A stretch of DNA of 64,000 nucleotides, from NCBI GenBank assembly GCA_040954595.2, contig CM082587.2, forward strand, positions 2,604,001-2,668,000, written 5' to 3'. The DNA is from Balanoglossus misakiensis (Eukaryota; Hemichordata). The stretch's first letter is position 1. Each line of letters starts with the position of its first letter. Of this stretch, positions 47,512-64,000 are shown piece by piece. The translations under genes and the position numbers were made by a program. The notes under the pieces are model-generated. The model saw nothing but the letters and a program-made list of their open reading frames with translations, was not told the DNA's origin and did no database searches.

Positions 47512-49260
47512 ACACGAACACAGGCACACAAGCAGGAGGAGAATCACCACCGCTTACCAATATGGTTTTGCTTGCTCTAATCAAACGCCTAGACAATCGT
47601 TGAACCAGCATTCAATTGCCGACTGAATAAAATGTGTCGTGTGTACGTGCTAAAGAAAATTGAAAAAAAAATGTATATAATTTAACAAAAATAATAATAA
47701 TAATTTTAAAGGGGTGAAAACATTCTGAAGTTTGATGACAATCGCGATAGGGACCATGCGGCGGGAACCACAAGCAGGCGGGCGATCACCAGCAATGCGT
47801 GAGGCTGTCACTGAATGCGAGGCGAGATTCTGGACCTACGTGCATTTCCGACGAGGTTGTTCGTCCTTGCGGTTGGCGGTATTGTAAACTCTAACAATGG
47901 CCAACCCTCCGCCATCATCGAGCGAGAAAAAAAGATATCCCGTCGGTTGGGAATTCACAAAGAAAACAGACATCCGCAACAGCGGCCACGGGAAACCGAG
48001 GAGTGGTACTACAGCTTGCATAGTCTGACCACAGTTGAGCATTTTGCCGGCGTAAAACTGCTCATCTGTTCGTTGAGCAGGGTTAGCTCACGTTTACTTG
48101 AGAAGAACACGAGAAAATGGCTTGACGTTCATATAAGCCATGCATCTCTCCACGAAGGAGGAAAAAAGACATAAGGATGTACAGACTGTCTTAGACACAT
48201 CTCGTTGGCATGAATAGAATAAAAAGCGGATGGTTACAGGTAACAGGGAACGAAGGAGTCGGTGTTACTTAAATTTAACAATGACAATCGTAATAAATGA
48301 ACCAACACAAGATGTCCTTCACAATAAAAGAAAAAAAAACACTTCATAAACCAAACCAGATACAATCAGTTGGCCAGAATTCCGAAAGCCTGTCAAACTC
48401 GACGAGAAAGCCAGGCCGGCCATATTTGCGTCAAATTGGACGACGTGTTTGACGTGACGGGTAATCATAGGGGTCCGGTTGGGCATCTGTTGAACCAACA
48501 AAGAGGAACATGGCCTTATTATCGGGACATCAAGCTATAGACTGAATCACTTCTGTGAAAAATGCTGCAACGGTTTTTTTTTATCGCGTTTCAAGATTTG
48601 CCCGTGATGGCCGATTGATTAGAGGGGCAAGGCCGCCATCTTTTGTGTAATTTCTTCAGAGAAAGAAAAGGGGGTTTGTGGCCGCGTGCTGTGTCGACGA
48701 GACGGACATCACGCTACTGTTTCCGAAACTCAGTCGGAGAAACACACTCCATCACCTAAACGCTGTCTGGGTATAGTATACAGTGTATATGGTGTTGAAT
48801 GACACGCTCGTATAAATTGTCACACGCGTCCCCACCCCACCCCCACCCCGTCGGCATCATGCCGTGGTTGTCACACACCTACAGACGGAGCAGCATCCGT
48901 GGTGACCAACAGTCCATCACATATCATCCAGTTATCCGGCAAACAACTAAAACAACACAAAAAAACACAACCATAAACGATATGCGTTGGGGATTTGTAT
49001 CCTCTGTTTAAGGGAAACGCGCTGATCGCGATCTGTGTTAAACAACCCATTCATTCATTATTATCCAAAGAATTGCAGCGCACCAAATAATCTATAAGGT
49101 GATAAATGGTGTGTGTGTTATTTCACCGTCGAATGCAAATTGGTTTAACTCATTTCGAAATTCGAGTTATTAGGAAAAGTGTCATTTAAAAAAAAAACAA
49201 TAGAACGTCGTTGTCTGTGGATTTACGAGTGTAATGGCAAAATTGTTTCGAAATTGACAT

Positions 49261-49475
49261 GTGGTCATGGACATTTTTTGTTTCTTGCATAACATGGGAA
49301 ATTATCGCAATTATTACGTAATATATCATTTACTGTAATTCAGACAATAAGTGTTTATATGTTTAGCTGTCTATACATTCATGAGTGACGCGCCAGGATT
49401 TTATCGAATTTGACAAAAAGGTCGGTGACATTTTTGTTTCTTGAATACTATGGGGGAATTATAGCTCATTGTTAG
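49261..49475 (+). repeat. Diverged direct repeat pair, about 157 bp apart
   Basis: The segment ggtcatggacattttttgtt...catgggaaatta (about 49263-49303) resembles ggtcggtgacatttttgttt...tatgggggaatta (about 49420-49461). The second copy continues into ttatagctca, which matches the 87-bp satellite, so both may be old relatives of that satellite. Confidence 0.45.
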
Positions 49476-51153
49476 TGCGACTAAGATTATAAAATAAAGA
49501 GAAAATCTTACGTATATTACGACATCAGCTTTTGTTTTTCTGTAATTGGGATGGAAATGTAGAATGAGTCACGTTTTACTTGGCGTAAACATAGCCATTT
49601 TTCAAGATGATTAAACGATGACAGAGGGATGCGTCGTCGGCCAAGGAGATCTCCTATTCGACCACGACGTCGACAACATCCGCAGAACGTAAGGCAAAGC
49701 CTCGGCCCGGCGCCTACTCGCTTGCCTTGCGCGTAAGACGGTGTTAATTACGGTCGCGCCCACGTCACGAATCACCGTTATAGTTCCAACGGAACCGAGC
49801 AATAAAAATATCGCTATTTGACCAACGCATCTTTTGACCAACGGCCGACTCCTTTGATGCGGCTAAACTTCTTAATTTCCTCGCAAAAAGCGACATTAAA
49901 CGGTGAGTTAAACCGAACCTCTTCAACGACTCGGACAAATACAAGAAATAACAAGACAGTTTTTTTAAAGAGAGGACAACGAATAAACGGAAATTGTTTA
50001 GCAAGGTCGCGTATCGGGGGGAAATAGCTTCGAAAAAAAAGTTTTTTGTTCGAGTTGTTATTTTTTGTAAATAAAGCTTTGATCCGTAGATTGTAATTTT
50101 TATTCAAAGTTTTCCAAGTACTGCCTCCATTGGATGTTATCACGCAAGTACGGGTTGCTCTGTGTTTCATTACACAGATTGGGAGTGTGATGTGGACCAG
50201 CGTCCCGGCCCTCCGTAGATTGTTCTCATTGTTACACTTCGGCTTAGATAATGACGGGCTTAATCTCTCTACGCTTGAAAGGAAAGAGCCGATGCCCCAT
50301 GAATTGAACTTAATAAATAAGCCATCTGTGGCTACTATTGTATAAACGAATCAACAACGGGCAGCTTCAATAGCCCCGCTGTCCTTTCACATTTCACTGC
50401 CGTAAAGAGGTGACCGCTCTTTCACATGCTAATGCCTCCGTCCCGGCCTCAATGCCGTGTTTTTGCGATCATAGCCGAGGACCAGTCTTGTGTTGCCTCG
50501 GCTTATTTGTTTGATTGTTTAGCCGTTTGTTTAGCGCCCAAACTGCCCAGAGTGTCATCCGCGTTTACTCAGCGGTCGGCCGCGATGTCTGCTTGCCCGC
50601 TGCGCTGTCAAAACACGCGAGATATTGCCTGTAGGGGCGCGGACCGTTACCTGGATTCCGTCTGAGCACCCGTCAATAAACTATATCGTTTACAACAAAG
50701 AAAAGTCAGTTTAAAATTAGCAAAGAGTGAAAGTACCGAGGTTACTGATATTCCAAGATTCCCGGGACCCATTTCAAAGTACTGCTGCGGCCGGTCTCGG
50801 CGACTGGAAGTTTCTGCTCAGCGGAGCTCGTCCGGCATCGTCGTCAGCTTTGTGACTGACACAAAAGCGAACGATTATGACCGGAACAAGCGAAGCAGAA
50901 AGCAACCGCCAATCAGAGAGCGGCGTTTTGTTATCGTTCCCCCAATTTGCTAAACTCATTTTAAATGAGGCTTTTGTAGAGTGAGAACATCTCTGCGCAT
51001 GTGGACTTATCAGAAGGCATTCCGTCGTTTTACACACGCACACATATATATACAAACACAGTCACACACAACACCTCATACAGTCGACGGGACCGCGTGT
51101 TTAAAAGCTTCCACACGAGAGGCGGCGTAAACTGTCACTCTCTCTCCGCTCCC

Positions 51154-51223
51154 ATTGGCTAGGGAGAAATTAACGACAACTTGCGAGGTAGTGGTATTTT
51201 CCTATTTAAGTAGTTTATAAAAA
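51154..51223 (+). promoter_or_regulatory. Probable promoter of BARHL paralog B
   Basis: An inverted CCAAT box (attgg, 51154-51158) lies 62 bp upstream of a good TATA box (tataaaaa, 51216-51223). Transcription would then start near 51245-51250, giving a first exon that ends at the predicted 5' UTR donor at 51454. The CCAAT block is similar to that of paralog A. Confidence 0.5.
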
Positions 51224-51454
51224 CTTCGTTTTAGATGTGCTAACTCCCCGATTATTACACGCAGCCGCAGAACACGTGTGCGGGTTGCTTCGGAAAGAGA
51301 GAGAACTAGGTTTCCGTTCTCGGTCGTCCAAATTCAGTACAAACGCGTCCGTACAACACGGAAGCAGACTCGTTGTGCCTGATTTATTATATAGATCACG
51401 AGACATTTTTTTGCGCTTCCACATCGGATGATGAGTTCTTTTCTCATTACTTGG

Positions 51455-51585
51455 GTAAGCAAAACGTTTCATATATTTTTTTCAGCGGATTGGTCACAAA
51501 CTACAGTTATTAGCATCACGATGTAATGTGTTTTCGTTTTGTTACATTTAAATGTGTGCTAACTCTTTGCTTTGACTTTGCACAG
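51455..51585 (+). other. Predicted 5' UTR intron of BARHL paralog B
   Basis: Donor ttgg|gtaagc (GT at 51455) and acceptor ctttgcacag (AG at 51584-51585) delimit 131 nt. A perfect ctaac branch-point string sits shortly before a pyrimidine-rich tract. The exon that follows begins with a four-codon upstream ORF (ATG at 51587, then TAA). Confidence 0.55.
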
Positions 51586-51793
51586 GATGGTCATTGCGTA
51601 AACTGGTGATCCCTATTCGCCAACGTGAATTAAGCAGCGTCCGGACTCAAGATTTATCACCTTGCTTGTATAACTTTCGACAAGGACTTCATCACGGTGA
51701 ATAATTTTGCTCGGGAGTGGTGAAATCGTCTTGGAGTTCTTCGCTTCTTATTTTGTTCTTGCGTGGCCAGGCCCCGGTGTAACGACAGCGCAG

Positions 51794-57960
<6,167 letters not shown>

Positions 57961-58100
57961 TCACGTGACGCACCGCCGCTGGGACTGGCCGTGTTGCCCA
58001 GCAACAGAGACTCCATGAAATGAACATGAAATATACATTTGATGTATATATTTTGAATACTTTCCCACAACTCTCACGTGTTTATTCAATTAATTTATTG
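57961..58100 (+). other. 3' UTR of BARHL paralog B, end not certain
   Basis: No AATAAA follows the stop closely. The variant AATATA at 58029-58034 is the only nearby hexamer of the usual kind, so the polyadenylation site is left open. Confidence 0.3.
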
Positions 58101-61100
58101 TACTCGATGTCAAACGTCTCGTTGTCTTAAAAATGGATAAAAATTTTAGTAGTTTCAATTTTAAAAGCGAGTGAAGAAATGTCTTTTATATTGTACTAAG
58201 TTAGTGAGTTAATGTCATGCGCAGTTATGACGAATCGTTGAATTGGGCCGTTTTGCAAGTGTTGTACAGCTAAACGGGAGAACACTCCTGTTTCATACGC
58301 ACTTATAAAAACACGTCTCTAACAAAGACCAAGAAGGGATCGGCAAGTTATTACGAGTTTCTTGTTTGTGATAACAAGACATACCCATGGGCAAACCTCC
58401 TATACTGAGCCTGGACTCGCCGCAAGCTGCGGGCAAGTCCGAGACCGCCATTGTTTCGGGGGGGGGGGGGGGCACGGTGCATGCCGATGTGTCGTTCCGT
58501 CTTGAATAGCTGCCCTCCAACGGGGAAAAACCAATGTGTACGGTATTTGCAACTTCGCAGACACTGCGAACATGCAATGAACTGGACGGGACGGGGGAAC
58601 GAATCCAGCCGCTAAATTCCCGGGACACGCGTCCGACATCCCCGAGTTCACCTCATTCGTACTTTTTAATTTGCGTGTGTAAAGTCTGATCTGATTCTCA
58701 TTGAAAAAAAAGAGAAATGTCTTTACAAAACTCTATTTGTTCGCGCCACCTTATAACAAGTCGCCGGAGGAGTTACAGGCCATCTTTTGTTACCACCCCC
58801 TCCTTCAGAAGAAAAATGGCCCGCGTTTGAAAAGTAAACTCTTTGATTTCGGCGATCGAAACCACTTTAGGATAATCATGGCCGCTTTGGCAAATGTTGT
58901 TCTACATTTATGGTTTACAATACCAACCAATGGGCTTACATTAACAGAGATTTCTATCCCCAGCCTTTAAAGAAATCACACAGAGAGCAGCTTTTCATGC
59001 CCTGAAAAGGCAGGGGAACTACACTATACACTATTTCGTCGAGAGTTTGGCGTTCTGAATAAAACTTAGTATTATTACCCATTCATTGTATATGTTTCGT
59101 ACTTGAAAAGGGTATCATTTTAGTATAAAATAAAGCCATTTGGAAAAAAAAGTCGATTTCAGCTTTTTGTCTCTGTTTAAATTGCTTTCCCGTCATTGTG
59201 TTAAGGGTTCCGTTTCTTTGAGAGTTTCTCAGGTGAACGATCGCAAATACACCGCAAGCTTTCTCTTGCTGCTGTATTGCAACTTTCTCACAGAGCTTTC
59301 CATATTGGCTGTGGGGGGAATACAAACGGTCTGAAACATTGTCAATTTGGCGTGTCTAAAGGAAAACACGTGTCGTAGTATATTTGTTTCTCATAGAGAG
59401 AACGACACAGCAAACACGGTCGACCAAAATGTAAATGTTGGGACAAATCAATATATTTAATGAACAAAGGACTGGGCGCTGTTGCGATTCTTTGCGGTGT
59501 TTGGTTAAGCGTCGAATTACCCGAAATTCCCACACCCAGTGTTAACTTTGCAATACGAGGAAAAAAATCCCGTCGACAAACAATAACGGTAAATGTTCCC
59601 AGGGGACCAAAACTGTGCGCCAAAACAACGCGATTTGCTCCTTTGCCCAGAAAGACAGTCAAAAACTTCGCGGCTGAAAACTTTCAGGACCTTCACTTGT
59701 GATACCGGTGTATCCATTTCATCACATCTGATCATCGTGACGGACGTCTCTTTCGAATCGATGATCGGAAACTGTTAACCGCCAAATTATGACCAAATCG
59801 GGGTGGGGGAGGGGGTCTTTCTTTGACCAAACGGCAACAAACACAACCTCGGGTTATTGTGACGAACGCTGTTTATTTTCCCCGCTCACACGGTGTTTTC
59901 TTGATAGAACCCTGAAACGTGGTCCGGAGGCAACGATTCCATGAAAGGGGCATCACAACAAAGCGCTCCTTCAGACTACTTGAGTAATCAAACATGACCC
60001 AAAAACAAACAAACATACACTTTACAGCCAATTAAAAGCGAATCTGTATGTATATACGATAGACCGGTGCTTCCCGAAGTACAGTTCGAAGTTGCTTTCA
60101 CGTTGGTCACATAAGCAGATGATAGGCGCTATAGCTTCGCTTTAAGTGAGCACGACTCCAAAGAATGTGCTGTTTTTGAGATGTCACGACTGTGTGTTGT
60201 GTTTCGTTGTGTTGAGTATTATTCAGAAGAAAAATTAATACAAAATTTCGCCTTTCACTGGCAACCACCTGTTGAATTTGGATAGTTTAAAACCTCGTTA
60301 CAAAGGCGACATACTGGCAAAGCGACCTAAAACGTCCAATGTTTACGGAAACAGCAATCCAGTTGCTATGCACAACATCCGACGCTCTTCCGAGAACCCT
60401 CCAAGTTCTCACAGTCGTCCATCCCCTGACAAAGTTCTCACGAAACGCTACTCCTCCGTCGGTAAATATCCAAAAAAACGCGGCGTTGTTAAACAGACTG
60501 TTTGTCCACGGACACTAAAAGCAAACCACGCGTTCCGGAAATTCATTTCATCGCCAACGAGTGCCGTGGTTTTCCTGTTCGAGATACAGTTCTTTTTTTC
60601 GCCGGGGCCGGCGCAATACCTGATCACCGACGGAAGCGTGCACAACGCCAGAGAGAAGGAAAATCGAACGCCCTACAATGAAAATCTGATTTGTTTATTT
60701 TGTGGCTTGATATGCCGTTTAAATAGTATTAATAAGTTTTTAATGTGATAGTTACATGCTGTGGCCCCGGGCGTCAACACTCCGCTTGTTGCCTTTCACA
60801 GACTAACGGCGGTCGGTGTGTGCAGTTCTCGTATTTGCTGAAAGTGTGCCCACCCCACCGTGGTCATGCAAACAGCAATCCACTCGCATGGGAAAAATCA
60901 GGTTTAAAAATTACAGTATGGTTTAACTACTCTTAAAATCATAATAGTTGCACCCTATATAACAATTTACGTTTTTAATGGTCATTCCATGGACACTGAC
61001 GTTGAAACGATCTATAATTTGGTCTGGGCTTTGGAGAAATGTTTTAGCGTTGGGGGTTTTCACAGACATCCTATTGATTCAAAGTTGTCCGTTAAACCAA

Positions 61101-64000
61101 AACGCATAATTTAACGCTACAGTACATTACTTTACTGTAACATGTAAGAAGTTAGACAACCTGTTCTGTCTCTGTCTCTCTCTTATCAATTCTTCCATTC
61201 ATTTTATTCCGTTCGATTCTATTCTATTTATTTCTAAACAACAGCATTCGATCCATGATCACACATTCTATCATGTTTCGATCCATTGTTTTCACACCAC
61301 TATGCCTTAATGGAAAGCAAACGGAATCAATTTGGAACAAAAACAATCAGTCACACTCATATTTTGGAATTATCGGTCTGCCCTCATTCCACACACAGAG
61401 GAAATGGGAAAAGCGTTCCTACAAAACGAAAAAAACCAACGCAGTAACTAGTCGTTTGAAATTGTCAATTCTGTTCCGCTTATCGCCATTCTAACTCAAC
61501 TGTTCCAGCAAACAAGTCGATAACTCTAGATAAACAAAATCATAATGAGCCACGTTCATCATAGATTTCCAATTCCTAGAATCATACACAGCATAGCCTT
61601 TATCGACGTACTGAATTATAAACAAAGTGTTCTGGGTGATCTGATTTGGCATTTCAATCGCGGAAGAATTGTTAATGTCTTTTTCCCCTAAATGATCTTA
61701 AACGAAAACATTTATTTCGAAGTCGCATCCCCATCTAAGTTTAATGAAACGAAAAGATAATACGGAAGGGCAGAAAATTAACATTGATACCGTTAATATT
61801 TCAGATTATTTTAATAGAATTCGCAACGGGTGATTTAGGTATGTTTTTTATTGATATGCAAAGAGACGAGCGGTGTGTACTTTCATATTCTGCCCCCACA
61901 AGCCGCGATGCCGGCTGGCGGTGATAGAAACCGCCGTTGAAAATTAAGACCCTGCGTGGTCGCGTCAGAAACGTGATCAACAATGCTGATTAACAAACAT
62001 GGAGTGGCGTCGAAATTTCCCGCTGTCAAAAAGTACGTGCGTTATTTATCTTAATGCGCAGTATTTACCTTTATACAGAGAAAAATTCCAAATGTCAAAA
62101 GCATCAAACTTGTAACACTATATTTCACAATTAAGCCCTGAACAAACTGTTTTGTGAATACTTGAGAGTGTATAGATTATATAAGAGACGTCATTAATGC
62201 CTTTGTGAGCGAGAGGAAGAGAACTACCCGAGGCAAAGCCTACTTAGAGTACCCAACAGTCTACTGTTAAGTGTCGATAGACTCAGAAATCATAAAGTTG
62301 CCAATTATTGACTAAAACCCCGGGGAATGAAGTGATATAGGCCCGAGGGTACGGTCAATAATTCTTTGTGCGATGTAGTCCGTTGCAGTTAAATAGAGTG
62401 ATAAGGCTCTTTAGTGACACCGTTTCACTACCTCTATTAATTTTTCACATGTGTTGACAATCTAATTCTAAGCTATCTTAGGGGCATGTAACTTAGAATG
62501 CCTGTTTATCGAGTTGTGCTTCTCGCCAATTCCGTCTACACAATCTCTTTCAGAGCGCGACTCGAGCAGTGTAAAAAACACTGAATGTAAACACACGCGT
62601 GCGCGGCAGTGCTAATCGACGCGCAAAACACTCATAACTACTTTCCACAAAATTAATAGCACGTTGACGCTCACATATCCAAACTTATATTAAATTTGGG
62701 ACGGCAATGTATTAATTATTCGAATCTCAAAACAGCAATAATGTCACCCCTTAATTGAAAAACACTCCATCTTAATCCAAATTCCATTTTAGCATCAAAT
62801 TTGCATCTTAAATATAGACTCATAAATCCACGGAAACACCTTGAAGCTAATTTGGGATATTTTTCTCTCTGTAAAGAATGACACATCAAAATTATCTAAC
62901 GGTAATATAAGAAAAACCGAAACAAGTATTTAAATATTTCACAAAATGCTGCAAAAATGGGATTTTACGTATCTTGGGCGCAAGGACGTGATACTGGAGG
63001 ATGACGAACTTGTGAGTTTATAGCCGTGTCTTAAATTGGCAATAAGCGTGGAAATATTTGAAGAAAAAACGGTGTCGGGAAGGAAAATTGAGAAATAAAG
63101 ATGGCGGCCAGGCACGGAGGTCAAGCGTTGTCAAGACCCATGAAACGGCTATAAACGGCAGGAACGTGTGGTTTACCTCTGTGAGTTGTCGTCGTGGCAA
63201 AGTGACGCCGATAACCGAGCTCTGCGCGTCTTTTATCAGCGTCCTTATATCTCCATTAATGTTTCAAACTGACGGCGGATGGCCACTTCTCTTCTTGAAT
63301 GCGCAAACAGGCTGATTTATCTCTACTGAGCGTCCTGAGACCCGAGCTCAGTTGAATGCCGTAAATGCGATCAATTCGGCAGAAAATTCATAATTAACTT
63401 AGTTTTCCTTCCAAGAAACGGGGTACATTTTTCTCTTTATTTCAATTTTCCTCCTCTCCGATCGCCACACAGCGGTGATCAATCTTTCTTTCCCGCGATG
63501 ACAGCCGCGTCTGGAGTCATAAGATCACCTTTGAACGGCTGGGGCGCTCTGAGCGCCGATGGTGGCTCGCTTTACGACGTCCGTCACGTTATCGCGAATA
63601 CACTTCCGACTCGAACAGACAAGACACCCCGCCAACTTAAGGAGCGAATACACGGACGTGATGGGGGTGGGGGTTGATATTATTTGACAAAGTTGACGTA
63701 CCGACGTGTCTTAACTGTCTGTGAGAGATCGCTTTACGAATAACTCTATCGCCTTGAAAGAAGTGTAGTGTTGAGAAACATGGACAATCGAGTTATTGCC
63801 AATGAATATATTACTCAGTAGCTGTGAAAGTACACTGTGATAGTACAAATTTGACCCCTTCGTCCGCTCTGCGTTTGGTGAATAATTATGTAAATTAAAC
63901 ACATCAGCCAGGTGATGCGATCGTTGGTTACATAAGTCTATCGATCAGACCATGGGGTCAATCGAACAAAAGGATGGGTTTGGTAAACGTCATAGCAAGT
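58101..64000. other. Gene-free region downstream of BARHL paralog B
   Basis: No convincing exon or gene. A run of 15 G lies at 58458-58472. The longest frame (60272-60748) starts with TTG and matches nothing I know. The rest is unremarkable AT-leaning sequence with short homopolymers. Confidence 0.55.
58458..58472 (+). repeat. Poly-G tract (G15)
   Basis: Fifteen consecutive G, 0.5 kb downstream of the stop codon of paralog B. Confidence 0.9.

Larger units (their letters stand above)
29600..51153. other. Gene-free interval between the two BARHL genes
   Basis: About 21.5 kb in which no open frame resembles a protein and none carries convincing exon signals. It holds a 43-bp tandem duplication (30498-30583), a tetranucleotide microsatellite (38740-38864), mononucleotide and dinucleotide tracts, the second copy of the dispersed repeat (43784-44184), isolated satellite-like strings (41021, 49450) and the element near 42891 that resembles one upstream of paralog A. 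Cis-regulatory DNA of either gene is likely, by analogy with other developmental homeobox loci. Confidence 0.6.

Noticed and set aside
51707-51793. Upstream start for BARHL paralog B
   Set aside because: The codon there is TTG; the first in-frame ATG is at 51794.
60272-60748. 158-codon frame downstream of paralog B
   Set aside because: It begins with TTG, has no recognisable domain and no exon context; it is too weak to call a gene.

Overview
This is nuclear DNA of an invertebrate animal. Genes are split by GT-AG introns of up to about 4.5 kb, CpG dinucleotides are common in coding and non-coding DNA, simple-sequence repeats are frequent, and the only two genes I can defend are BarH-like (BARHL-type) homeobox genes. 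The phylum cannot be fixed from the sequence. A lophotrochozoan or another slow-evolving invertebrate fits, because the homeodomain and FIL motif are close to the general bilaterian BARHL pattern; this is inference.

Layout. (1) 1-5772 is a satellite array of exactly 87 bp units: 66 complete copies without one indel plus a partial copy. It runs off the left edge of the window. At 5772 it abruptly flips orientation through a hairpin, and diverged units of 88-90 bp in the opposite orientation continue to about 6280. (2) 6281 to about 21.8 kb has no recognisable gene. (3) BARHL paralog A (CDS 22399-29496, three coding exons, 335 aa). (4) A gene-free interval of about 21.5 kb. (5) BARHL paralog B (CDS 51794-57960, three coding exons, 343 aa), in the same orientation. 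(6) 58.0-64 kb has no recognisable gene.

The two BARHL genes are a head-to-tail tandem duplication. They share exon number, intron phases, a 214-nt middle exon, a homeodomain cut at the codon for Arg53, a FIL motif at the same residue positions (91-100), a short predicted 5' UTR intron and a similar CCAAT-to-TATA promoter layout. Exon 1 has diverged strongly (acidic run in A, threonine run in B). A 98-nt stretch of exon 3 is nearly identical, which suggests gene conversion or an unusual constraint. Intron 1 of B holds a decayed or alternative copy of the end of exon 1, directly behind a good splice acceptor and in the correct phase.

Both proteins should be nuclear DNA-binding factors of neural or sensory specification, as BARHL genes are in other animals. 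The other clear repeats are a dispersed element of about 0.4 kb present in two copies (intron 1 of A and the A-B interval) and many microsatellites. I found no tRNA, rRNA, CRISPR or intact transposon gene.
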